54,881 bases of DNA from JBDRLU01 sp043812795 (lineage in GTDB: Bacteria > Chloroflexota > Dehalococcoidia > Dehalococcoidales > UBA2162): positions 1 through 54,881 of the forward strand of contig JBDRLU010000005.1 of assembly GCA_043812795.1 (NCBI GenBank), written 5' to 3'. Shown here one piece after another: positions 7,167 through 17,894 of the stretch. Below the pieces are notes generated by a model. It saw only the letters and a list, made by a program, of their open reading frames with translations. It was not told where the DNA came from and ran no database searches. The translations under genes and the position numbers were made by a program. Position 1 is the first letter of the stretch, and each line of letters begins with the position of its first letter.

Positions 7167-9341
7167 CTAACTCGTCTCTTCCTTCCCCTTGGTCTCTTCC
7201 TCTTCCAGCAATTCTTTCAGGCGGGCGGCGCGGGGATAGCCGATGCCCAGCCGGCGCTGGAGGAAAGACGTGGAGATTTGCGTGTGCTCTTTAGCGAGAA
7301 GGCGGGCCTCGGCCAGGAGCGGGTCCTCGGGAATGCCGGTCCGGTGCCCTGTCGGCGGTATCTTCAGTTCATCGAGCCGGAGGGACGTATCTTCCTGGCG
7401 CTGGTTGTTCCAGAAATAGACCAGCCGCTCTATTTCCGGGTCGGAGACGAAGCACCCCTGCAGGCGTTTCGGCTTATCGGCTTCCGTGGGCATGTAGAGC
7501 ATATCGCCCTTGCCGAGCAGTTTTTCCGCACCCACGCCGTCGAGGATGGTGCGCGAGTCCACCTGGGAAGTGACGGCAAAGCTGATGCGGGTGGGGAAGT
7601 TGGCTTTAATCAGGCCGGTGACCACGTCCACCGACGGACGCTGGGTGGCCACGACGAGGTGGATACCGACCGCCCGGGAAAGCTGGGCGAGACGGCACAG
7701 GATACGCTCGACTTCATCGCCGCCGAGCATCATCAGGTCGGCCAGCTCGTCGATAACCAGCACCAGGTAGGCCATTTTATCGGCGCCGGTGCGGTTTTTG
7801 TTGTAGGCTTCGATATTACGGGCTCCGGCCGCTGCCATTTTCTGGTAGCGGCGGTCCATTTCCTGGCTAAGCCAGCGCAACGAGTCGATGGCTTTATCGG
7901 CATCGACGACCACAGGGGCGGCGAGGTGGGGGATGCTGTTGAACGAGGTCAACTCCACACGCTTGGGGTCGATCATAATGAAGCGGACGTCGTAAGGCGT
8001 GTTATAGAGCAGCAGGCAGCAGATGGTGGCGTTGAGACAGACGGTCTTGCCGCTGCCGGTCGCGCCAGCGATGAGCAGGTGAGGCATTTTGGCCAGGTCG
8101 GCGGCGATGGCTTCACCACCGGCACCCTTACCCAGGGCCAAGCTCAGCTTCGACCTCGCTTCTATTTTTTGAAAAGAGCTGGTCTCGATGACTCCGCGCA
8201 GGCTGACGACGCTGGAAATAGTGTTCGGCACTTCCACCCCGACCATCGATTTACCGGGCACCGGCGCTTCGATGCGGATGCTGGAAGCCGCCAGCGCCAG
8301 CGCCAGGTCGTTGGCCAGCGAGGTAATGCGGTCGACTTTAATTCTGGTCTTGGAGACTTCCTCCTGCCTTATCTTGACGTTCCCGTCCCGGTCCTTTTCT
8401 CTGATATCTCTTGTCTTTCTATCCCAGCCCGGCTCCACGCCGAACTGGGTGACCGTCGGGCCGGCGTTAATCTGTACCACCTTGGCCTCGACGCCGTAGC
8501 TGGCCAGGGCTTCTTCAATTAGCCTCGCCCGTTGCACGTTATCGGCCTGGCTGAACTGGATTTCGGGGGACTTTTCCAGAATATCTATCGGGGGTAGTTT
8601 CCAGCCATCGACGACCATCAGCGACGACGACTCGCCGTATTTCTTCCAGACCTCCTGGGCGACCTGCTTTAATTCTTCATGGGAGGATGGCCGCGACTGC
8701 GCCGTAGCCGGTGTTGTCGTTACCGTACTAGTTGTTGATGCCGCAACCGGCTCCTCTGGCGTTGGTGGCACCGGGAGAGGCATGGGGGCTTTGGGCCGGC
8801 GGGCTGGCTTCTTTACGCCCTGCCTTTTAGCCAGACCGGCCAGCCAGGTAAACAGCCGGCGGGCAACGTGCCAAGAGGGGCGGGGTACAAACAAAATAAC
8901 ACCGAGGATAATCAAACCGAGGACACGGAGAATAGCCAGAATAAAGCCACCTAGACCTTCGGGATTGCCCAGAATACCGAGGCCGAAATTACCGCCCAGA
9001 CGGAAGAGGGCTAATATCCCCCAGATGGCGAAGAAGAAGGCAATACTACCCAGCATATAGCGACCGCGGCGAATAATTACCGGCCACGGCCAGCGCCAGA
9101 CACGCAGGACTACCGCGGCAATCGCCAGCACCAGTAAAATGAGGCCCCAGCCGAATAAAGCCGCCACATTGTTGCCCATCGAGGTAAACCAGACGATGAT
9201 ATTGTTCCCCTGCCAGAAAAGGAGAGCAACAACCGCCACCAGCAACAGGGCATACCCCACCCAGCGCCGCCGTGACATCCTGAATAGTCCCCACCTCGCC
9301 GGTGATTTCTCTCTGGACTTGTTAGACCTTTCCTTGGCCAT
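7167..9341 (-). CDS. ftsK: FtsK/SpoIIIE-type DNA translocase
   Basis: Septal DNA pump that clears and aligns chromosome termini during division. The 724-aa protein has about four N-terminal transmembrane helices (roughly residues 25-165), a short Pro/Ser/Thr linker, the motor with Walker A AGATGSGKT, Walker B LVLVIDELADLMM and ATQRPSVDVVTGLIK, and a C-terminal winged-helix gamma domain (about the last 65 residues) that reads KOPS-like sites. I prefer the ATG at 9341 to a GTG at 9356 because GGAAGGGGG precedes it. The linker is very short compared with E. coli FtsK, as in SpoIIIE-like proteins. Confidence 0.94.
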   Translation of the reverse strand: MAKERSNKSREKSPARWGLFRMSRRRWVGYALLLVAVVALLFWQGNNIIVWFTSMGNNVAALFGWGLILLVLAIAAVVLRVWRWPWPVIIRRGRYMLGSIAFFFAIWGILALFRLGGNFGLGILGNPEGLGGFILAILRVLGLIILGVILFVPRPSWHVARRLFTWLAGLAKRQGVKKPARRPKAPMPLPVPPTPEEPVAASTTSTVTTTPATAQSRPSSHEELKQVAQEVWKKYGESSSLMVVDGWKLPPIDILEKSPEIQFSQADNVQRARLIEEALASYGVEAKVVQINAGPTVTQFGVEPGWDRKTRDIREKDRDGNVKIRQEEVSKTRIKVDRITSLANDLALALAASSIRIEAPVPGKSMVGVEVPNTISSVVSLRGVIETSSFQKIEARSKLSLALGKGAGGEAIAADLAKMPHLLIAGATGSGKTVCLNATICCLLLYNTPYDVRFIMIDPKRVELTSFNSIPHLAAPVVVDADKAIDSLRWLSQEMDRRYQKMAAAGARNIEAYNKNRTGADKMAYLVLVIDELADLMMLGGDEVERILCRLAQLSRAVGIHLVVATQRPSVDVVTGLIKANFPTRISFAVTSQVDSRTILDGVGAEKLLGKGDMLYMPTEADKPKRLQGCFVSDPEIERLVYFWNNQRQEDTSLRLDELKIPPTGHRTGIPEDPLLAEARLLAKEHTQISTSFLQRRLGIGYPRAARLKELLEEEETKGKEETS

Positions 9342-9369
9342 AACCCCCTTCCGCACCGGTTTGTTTCAA

Positions 9370-11034
9370 TTATACCTTAACCAGAAAAGGCAGAACCATC
9401 GGACGGCGCCGGGTCTGTTCGTAGTAGTACCGGTTCAGGGCGTCCCTGACCTTGGTGTTGATATAGCCCCAGTCCGCCGGATGAGCGCCGCCATGGTCTA
9501 AAACGCGGGCCACCACCTCACGGCTTGCTTCAATGATATCTTTGGCTTCGTTGGTGTCAACGAAACCCCGCGAGACGATGTCCGGCCACCCGACCAGTTT
9601 GCCCGTTTGATGGTTGATGGCCACCACGACCATGACAATGCCGTCCTTCGATAGCATCTTGCGGTCGCGGAGAACGATACTACCCACATCGCCGACACCC
9701 AGGCCGTCGACATAGACATTGTCCGAGGAGACTTTTCCGGTTACCTTGCCCGCTTCCGGGTTCAGCTCGAGGACATCACCATCTTCCAGCACGAAGATAT
9801 TGCTCTCGGGGATGCCGATAGATTCAGCCAGTTTGGCATGAATCGTCAGATGGCGGTATTCGCCGTGGATGGGAACGAAAAATTTAGGCTTGACCAGAGT
9901 CAGGAGTAGTTTCAGTTCCTCCTGGCTGGCATGGCCGTGGACGTGCACCTGGGCCAGTTTATCATAGAGCACCTGCGCTCCCTGCTTGAACAGGTTATCG
10001 ACCGTCCGGTTGACCAGCGCCTCGTTACCCGGGATGGGGGTGGCCGAGATGATGACGGTGTCACCCTTGGCGATATGAATCTGGTTATGGTCGCGGTTAG
10101 CGATGCGTACCAGCGCCGAAGTCGGTTCTCCCTGGCTGCCGGTAGTCAGAAAGACAATCCGGTTGGGCGGCAGGCCGCGCAGTTCATCGAACCGGGCGAG
10201 GGTATTTTCGTGGGCGTTGAGGTAGCCCAGTTCGAGAGCGAGCCGCACCGTCTCACTCATGCTGCGTCCGGCGATACAGACACGCCGCTGGTGCTTGGCG
10301 GCCGCATCGATAATCTGTTGAATGCGTGAAATCAGCGAAGAGAAGGTGGCAATAATCACTCGGCCCGGAGCTTCACCAATGATACGGTCGAGCGTTTCCC
10401 CGACGACCTTTTCCGACGGCGTATAGCCGGGTAGCTCGGCATAGGTCGAATCGGAGAGAAGCAGCAGGACGCCCCGGGCGCCGAGCTGGGCTAAACGGGA
10501 GAGGTCGGTGGGTTTGCCGCTGACCGGAGTATGGTCGAGTTTGAAATCTCCGCTGTGGACGATGATGCCCATCGGCGTATGGATGATGAGGCCGACCGAA
10601 TCGGGCAGACTGTGACAGACCGGGAAGAACTCGACTCTGAACTTACCCAACGTCACCGCGCCGCCCATCGGTATCATTCTGAGCTTGCTTTCGGCGAGAA
10701 GCTTCTGCTCTTTCAGTTTGAGGGAGATAAGTCCCCGCGTCAGTTTCGCCGAATAGACCGGGACGTTAAGCTGCGGCAGCACGTACGGCAAAGCGCCGAT
10801 ATGGTCTTCATGGCCGTGAGTAATGACGATACCCCTGACCTTGTGTTTGTTTTCCACCAGGTAGCTGATATCGGGGATGACCAGGTCGATGCCGAGCATT
10901 TCTTCTTCGGGGAACATCAGGCCGGCATCGATGACGATAATATCGTTCTCGTATTCCAGGGCCAGCATGTTCTTACCGATTTCGCTCAGTCCCCCGAGCG
11001 GGATTACCTTGAGTTTGGGTTTAGATACAGGCAT
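9370..11034 (-). CDS. rnj: Ribonuclease J
   Basis: MBL/beta-CASP exo- and endoribonuclease central to mRNA decay and rRNA maturation. The 554-aa protein has the zinc signature HGHEDHIGALP, the GDFK and CHSLPDS motifs, a beta-CASP domain, HGHASQEELKLL, and the C-terminal dimerisation domain ending RRRPMVLPFLV. Its ATG lies four bases after the stop of the uracil-DNA glycosylase gene, and its Shine-Dalgarno (GAGGTG) lies within the last codons of that gene, so the two are translationally linked. ftsK follows 28 bp downstream. Confidence 0.95.
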   Translation of the reverse strand: MPVSKPKLKVIPLGGLSEIGKNMLALEYENDIIVIDAGLMFPEEEMLGIDLVIPDISYLVENKHKVRGIVITHGHEDHIGALPYVLPQLNVPVYSAKLTRGLISLKLKEQKLLAESKLRMIPMGGAVTLGKFRVEFFPVCHSLPDSVGLIIHTPMGIIVHSGDFKLDHTPVSGKPTDLSRLAQLGARGVLLLLSDSTYAELPGYTPSEKVVGETLDRIIGEAPGRVIIATFSSLISRIQQIIDAAAKHQRRVCIAGRSMSETVRLALELGYLNAHENTLARFDELRGLPPNRIVFLTTGSQGEPTSALVRIANRDHNQIHIAKGDTVIISATPIPGNEALVNRTVDNLFKQGAQVLYDKLAQVHVHGHASQEELKLLLTLVKPKFFVPIHGEYRHLTIHAKLAESIGIPESNIFVLEDGDVLELNPEAGKVTGKVSSDNVYVDGLGVGDVGSIVLRDRKMLSKDGIVMVVVAINHQTGKLVGWPDIVSRGFVDTNEAKDIIEASREVVARVLDHGGAHPADWGYINTKVRDALNRYYYEQTRRRPMVLPFLVKV

Positions 11035-11037
11035 GAA

Positions 11038-11655
11038 TTACACCTCGAACATATTTAATTGCTTCGGCGGTGGTTCAGCAGCGGGGATATTTTCCGTCAC
11101 GGCTGATTTCGCCTCGGCTAAGATGGCCGGGATTTTGAGCATATCCTGTTCAATGGCGACGCGCAGGCTTTGCTGGTGCAGGGCCGCCGCCGGATGGTAC
11201 ATGGCAAAATAGATGACGCCGTTCTGCTTCTGGGCCGTGCCGTGAATCTTGCTGATGCTTTTGCCGGGAAAGAACATCGCCATCGAATACCGCCCCAGTG
11301 TGACCACCATTTTAGGGTGAAGTAATTGAATCTGGCGCTCCAGCCACTGGCGGCAGTTACTTATTTCGGAAGGTAGCGGGTCACGGTTGCCCGGCGGCCG
11401 GCACTTAATCACGTTGGCGATATAGACCTGGTCCCGCCTGAGGTGAATCGAAGCCAGCAGGTTTTCCAGAAATTGCCCGGCCGGGCCGACGAAAGGACGT
11501 CCCAACTGGTCTTCGTGGTAGCCGGGTGCCTCTCCGATAAACAGTATCTCGGGGTTCTCCGGGCCTTCACCGGGTACGGCGTGGGTCCGTGACCGGTGCA
11601 AATCGCACCGCTGGCAGGCGGTGATTTCTTTATATAGTTCCGTCAGTGCTGACAT
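11038..11655 (-). CDS. Family 4 (4Fe-4S) uracil-DNA glycosylase
   Basis: Removes uracil from DNA. Four cysteines at 14, 17, 85 and 101 match the iron-sulfur cluster ligands of family 4 enzymes. Catalytic and uracil-pocket motifs are GEAPGYHEDQLGRPFVG and the C-terminal YHPAA. The 205-aa protein ends in QLNMF-EV, which fits the bacterial beta-clamp-binding pentapeptide pattern (QLxLF-like). First gene of the minus-strand operon with RNase J, FtsK and the NYN protein. Identification is confident; the clamp-binding tail is inference. Confidence 0.93.
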   Translation of the reverse strand: MSALTELYKEITACQRCDLHRSRTHAVPGEGPENPEILFIGEAPGYHEDQLGRPFVGPAGQFLENLLASIHLRRDQVYIANVIKCRPPGNRDPLPSEISNCRQWLERQIQLLHPKMVVTLGRYSMAMFFPGKSISKIHGTAQKQNGVIYFAMYHPAAALHQQSLRVAIEQDMLKIPAILAEAKSAVTENIPAAEPPPKQLNMFEV

Positions 11656-11759
11656 CAGATGTCTTGTCGTTTAACAGGATAGTTTTAACCCTCTTTGCTG
11701 AATGATAACACGAGTACTATATCGAGTCAATTTTGGATGGGCTAGTATGGTGTTGTCAG

Positions 11760-11778
11760 AAGAGGGCGAAGCCCTCTT
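11760..11778. repeat. 7-bp perfect hairpin in the divergent udg-glyA gap
   Basis: Arms AAGAGGG (11760-11766) and CCCTCTT (11772-11778) surround CGAAG, followed by an A/T-rich run on the + strand. The two flanking genes are transcribed away from this site, so it terminates neither of them. It is best treated as part of a dispersed repeat. A few bases on (about 11789-11821) a second CCCTCCCC / GGGG-rich palindromic repeat follows. Confidence 0.5.
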
Positions 11779-11871
11779 ATTTTAATTTACCCTCCCCTAG
11801 AAGGAGAGGGGCAGGGTGAGGTCGTACCCTAAAAAAGCCAACCATAAATGGGCAGGCGGTCGGGAGAGCAT

Positions 11872-11900
11872 TTGACAGCGGAGGGCGCATTTTGTAGTAT
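11872..11900 (+). promoter_or_regulatory. Putative promoter of glyA, nearly leaderless
   Basis: TTGACA (11872-11877) is followed after 17 bp by TAGTAT (11895-11900). The glyA ATG is at 11913, so the predicted transcript would start only about six bases upstream. No Shine-Dalgarno is present, consistent with leaderless translation. Confidence 0.6.
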
Positions 11901-11912
11901 TCAACAAGTAAA

Positions 11913-13157
11913 ATGAGCCACCTGAATGAAGTCGACCCCGCTGTCAATAACGCCGTTGAGCTAGAGAAAAAGCGGCACAAAGAGACCATCAACCTTATTG
12001 CCTCCGAGAATTACGCCAGCCGGGCGGTGCTCGAAGCTGAAGGTTCGTGTTTGATGGCCAAGTACGCCGAAGGTTATCCCGAGCGGCGTTACTATGGTGG
12101 CTGCGAAAACGCAGATACCATTGAGAACCTGGCCATTGAGCGGGCTAAAGAGCTTTTTCACGCTGAGCACGCTAATGTCCAGCCTCACAGCGGTGCTCAG
12201 GCGAATATGGCGGCCTATTACGCCCTGCTGGAATACGGTGACACTGTTATGGGCATGAAGCTGGCTCATGGTGGCCACCTGACTCATGGTGATGCGGTTA
12301 GCTTCTCAGGGCGGTCATACAAGTTTATTTGTTACGGTGTTGACCGGGAAACGGAAAGAATCGATTACAAGGAGTTGGAGAAGCTTGCCCTCGAGCACAA
12401 ACCAAGGCTGATTGTAGTTGGTGCCAGTGCCTATCCACGCATCATTGATTTTGAGCGGTTTCGGCAGATTGCCGACCTGGTGGGGGCAAGACTGATGGCC
12501 GATATTGCCCATATTGCCGGTATGGTAGCCGTCGGTCTGCACCCTACGCCGGTACCCTACGCCGACGCTATTACCTCAACCACCCAGAAAACGTTACGGG
12601 GGCCACGGGGCGGGCTTATTCTATGCCGGAGTGCACTTGCTTCAGCCATGGATACGGCTGTTTTCCCGCAAACACAAGGCGGGCCTTTCATGCACGCCAT
12701 TGCTGCCAAGGCGGTGGCCTTTCACGAAGCGATGCAACCGCCTTTTGTCGATTATCAGCGAGCGACTCTGGACAACGCCCTCGTTCTCGCCAACGAGTTA
12801 CAGAGATTGGGACTGCGTTTGGTAGCCGGTGGGACGGATACCCATTTGATGCTGGTTGACCTCACATCGACGGGCGTCACCGGCAAAAAGGCGGAGGAAG
12901 CCCTCGAAAGAGCCGGCATTGTCGTTAACCGCGACCCCATTCCTTTCGATACGCGGCCGGCCGCCATCACGAGCGGCATCAGGTTGGGGACACCAGCCGT
13001 GACCACCCGCGGCTTCGGTAAAGAAGAAATGAAGTTTATTGCCTCGGCAATCGTCAATGTAATCAGTCATATCGACGACGGGCATATCCAGCAGCAGACG
13101 AAAGAAGAAGTACGCCAGCTTTGCTCCCGTTTCCCGGTGCCCGGGATTGACGATTGA
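11913..13157 (+). CDS. glyA: Serine hydroxymethyltransferase
   Basis: PLP enzyme interconverting serine and glycine with tetrahydrofolate, the main source of one-carbon units. The 414-aa sequence shows NLIASENYAS, the glycine-rich HSGAQANMA, DIAHIAGMVAVG and the PLP-lysine region STTQKTLRGPRGG with K226. In most bacterial enzymes the residue before this lysine is histidine (TTTHKTLRG); here it is Q225, a noticeable active-site substitution. No ribosome-binding site precedes the ATG, and a promoter ends 12 bp upstream. It is followed by a 134-aa membrane protein gene 100 bp downstream. The closing QLCSRFPVPG is typical. Confidence 0.96.
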   Translation: MSHLNEVDPAVNNAVELEKKRHKETINLIASENYASRAVLEAEGSCLMAKYAEGYPERRYYGGCENADTIENLAIERAKELFHAEHANVQPHSGAQANMAAYYALLEYGDTVMGMKLAHGGHLTHGDAVSFSGRSYKFICYGVDRETERIDYKELEKLALEHKPRLIVVGASAYPRIIDFERFRQIADLVGARLMADIAHIAGMVAVGLHPTPVPYADAITSTTQKTLRGPRGGLILCRSALASAMDTAVFPQTQGGPFMHAIAAKAVAFHEAMQPPFVDYQRATLDNALVLANELQRLGLRLVAGGTDTHLMLVDLTSTGVTGKKAEEALERAGIVVNRDPIPFDTRPAAITSGIRLGTPAVTTRGFGKEEMKFIASAIVNVISHIDDGHIQQQTKEEVRQLCSRFPVPGIDD

Positions 13158-13257
13158 GAACCAACAAAAATCAAAAACTCCGAAGCTTTCTTAAGCACTG
13201 AAGAGAGTGGCGAGGTAGCAGGGACTCGCTAAAACGGTAGATTGGGGAGGTGGATGT

Positions 13258-13662
13258 ATGAATAACAATACCAAAACTGGGGGCATTTTATCTATTGTCT
13301 CGGGTGGGTTAGGGCTGCTCATGACAGTCTGGTGGTTGTTCGCGATCTCTATGTTTAAAGCTATTTTTAACAACCCCTCCTTCTATGGGACTTCTCCCGA
13401 CAAACTCCCCCCCGACTTTGCTGCGATTATGGGGATTTTTTTAATTTTCTATGCCGCTATGGGCTTATTCTACGCGCTCATAGGAATCCTGGCGATAGTT
13501 GGCGGCGTGTTTGCTCTACAGAAAAAGCGCTGGGGTGTTGCTTTAGCTGGGGCAATAGGAGCGACGATAGTATTTTTGCCAACCGGCATACCCGCTATCA
13601 TCTTCGTTAGTCTGGGCAAACAGGAATTTTCGGAACCATCACGACCTGCTATCGTTAGTTAG
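13258..13662 (+). CDS. Small membrane protein, unknown function
   Basis: A 134-aa protein with about four hydrophobic segments (near residues 9-32, 52-70, 72-88 and 93-118) and a Pro/Asp-rich extracytoplasmic loop (SPDKLPPDF). The arrangement resembles DUF4064-like four-helix membrane proteins, but I cannot assign it with certainty. GGGGAGGTGG precedes the ATG. It lies alone between glyA and prs and is followed by an intrinsic terminator at about 13765-13795. Confidence 0.7.
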   Translation: MNNNTKTGGILSIVSGGLGLLMTVWWLFAISMFKAIFNNPSFYGTSPDKLPPDFAAIMGIFLIFYAAMGLFYALIGILAIVGGVFALQKKRWGVALAGAIGATIVFLPTGIPAIIFVSLGKQEFSEPSRPAIVS

Positions 13663-13764
13663 GTTGGAATAAAATTCAATATAGTGTCCGCTGGAGACTG
13701 GCTGTGATTTATATATGAAGATTACCTCCGCTGTCATGCAATTTCGATTCCAAGCTAGACTGCG

Positions 13765-13799
13765 GGGAGGGCTTTGCCCTCCCTTTTCTTTTTCTTTCG
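13765..13799 (+). terminator. Rho-independent terminator upstream of prs
   Basis: Stem GGGAGGGC (13765-13772) and GCCCTCCC (13776-13783) with a TTT loop, followed directly by a long T-rich tract. It lies about 100 bp after the small membrane protein gene. Confidence 0.75.
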
Positions 13800-13834
13800 T
13801 AAGCTTGCGGGAAGATGAGCTTGGCTTTTGATAG

Positions 13835-13843
13835 TGCTATAAT
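13835..13843 (+). promoter_or_regulatory. Putative extended -10 promoter of prs
   Basis: TGC followed by a perfect TATAAT (13838-13843) forms an extended -10 element, 53 bp upstream of the prs ATG. The -35 region is poor, as is common with extended -10 promoters. Confidence 0.5.
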
Positions 13844-13895
13844 GATATGGCGCAATTTAGTGAAATAAAGACAGTTTGGAAGGGAGTCGAAGTCA

Positions 13896-14837
13896 ATGGA
13901 TGAATTGAAGGTATTCACGGGTAATGCCCATCCCAGGTTAGCTCAGGCCGTGGCTGAGTATCTGGGCATACCTCTGGGCCGCTGTGAGGTCTTTCAGTTT
14001 AGTAATGAGAATACCTTTGTCCGTATCCTGGAGAATGTGCGGTCTCGGGATACCTTCGTCATCCAGCCTCTCGCCTCTCCGGTGAACCAGAACCTGGTCG
14101 AGCTCTTGATTATGCTTGATGCTTTGAAGCGGGCTTCTGCCGAACGGATTACTGCCGTCATCCCATATTATGCGTACGGGCGTACTGATAAGAAAGACCA
14201 GCCCCGAGTCCCGATAACAGCCCGACTGCTGGCTGACCTGCTCACGGTGGCCGGGGCCAACCGCCTGCTTACCATGGACTTACATGCCGCCCAGATTCAA
14301 GGCTTTTTCAATATTCCGGTTGACGAACTCACGGCTCTCTATTTGTTGAGTGATTACTTCAAGAAGAAAGAAATCGATGACCTGGTGGTGGTGGCGACGG
14401 ATATCGGCATCTCGAAACGGGCGCGGGACTTTGCCGAAAAGCTCCAAGCACCGCTGGCCATTATGGAAAAGAGGCGCATCGGTAATGCCGACGAGACCGA
14501 AGCGCTCAATGTTATCGGCGACGTTGCCGGTTGTACTGCATTGACCGTTGACGATGAAGTGGATACGGCCGGTTCTCTGGTTGGTACGGTCAAGTCTCTC
14601 CTCGACCACGGTGCGAAAGAGGTCTATTCCTGTTGTTCCCACCCCGTGCTTTCCGGACCGGCCATCAGCCGTATCGCCGCCTCGCCGGTGAAAGAAGTCG
14701 TGGTTACGGACAGTCTGCCGCTGAATGGGGAAAAGAAGCTGGACAAAATTAAAGTGATAACAATCGCCCAATTGCTGGGCGAAGCCATTCACCGTATCCA
14801 TACCGGACAATCGATAGGGGCGATGTTCGAGAAGTAG
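13896..14837 (+). CDS. prs: Ribose-phosphate pyrophosphokinase
   Basis: Makes PRPP from ribose-5-phosphate and ATP for nucleotide, histidine and tryptophan synthesis. The 313-aa protein has the tandem phosphoribosyltransferase folds with the PRPP loop LTVDDEVDTAGSLV (usual form VDDxxDTAGT), the MDLHAAQIQGFF segment and an ENVRSRDTF start region. Several positions differ from canonical enzymes: IPYYAYGRTDKKD replaces the usual YARQDRK region, and TDIGISKRARDFAEKL replaces SPDxGGxxRAR. It is therefore a divergent Prs; PRPP synthesis is still the best call. It stands alone between a terminator and secA. Confidence 0.88.
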   Translation: MDELKVFTGNAHPRLAQAVAEYLGIPLGRCEVFQFSNENTFVRILENVRSRDTFVIQPLASPVNQNLVELLIMLDALKRASAERITAVIPYYAYGRTDKKDQPRVPITARLLADLLTVAGANRLLTMDLHAAQIQGFFNIPVDELTALYLLSDYFKKKEIDDLVVVATDIGISKRARDFAEKLQAPLAIMEKRRIGNADETEALNVIGDVAGCTALTVDDEVDTAGSLVGTVKSLLDHGAKEVYSCCSHPVLSGPAISRIAASPVKEVVVTDSLPLNGEKKLDKIKVITIAQLLGEAIHRIHTGQSIGAMFEK

Positions 14838-14889
14838 GAATCTTGCATTTGGAAATGGAGGAATGCCTCCTTGAGGCTGTCCCAATATC

Positions 14890-14951
14890 GTCATTCTGAA
14901 CTTGATTCAGAATCCAGACGCTCTCTGGATTCCAGCTTTCGCTGGAATGAC
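14890..14951. repeat. 62-bp MITE-like palindromic element upstream of secA
   Basis: Terminal inverted repeats GTCATTC (14890-14896) and GAATGAC (14945-14951) enclose three nested small hairpins: ATTCTGAA/TTCAGAAT, TCCAGA/TCTGGA and ATTCCAGC/GCTGGAAT. The first part recurs at 19805-19834 and the last hairpin recurs as a variant at 49940-49959. No coding capacity. Confidence 0.75.
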
Positions 14952-14984
14952 AAAACAAGTTACTCGGAGTTGAAGTATTAGATT

Positions 14985-17825
<2,841 letters not shown>

Positions 17826-17836
17826 CCTAGCCTAAG

Positions 17837-17877
17837 TATCATTGCGAGTCCTTCAACAGAAGGACATGGCAATGATA
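17837..17877. repeat. 41-bp palindromic element between secA and polX
   Basis: Outer arms TATCATTGC (17837-17845) and GCAATGATA (17869-17877) are perfect inverted repeats, with an inner GTCCTT/AAGGAC pair. It differs in sequence from the ATTCTGA-type elements but has the same nested design. No T-tract, so not an obvious terminator. Confidence 0.65.
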
Positions 17878-17894
17878 GAGGGGGTGTGGTTCCT

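Noticed and set aside
7278..8522. 414-aa + strand gene opposite ftsK
   Set aside because: Antisense shadow of the well-supported ftsK reading frame; composition is that of a high-GC mirror frame.
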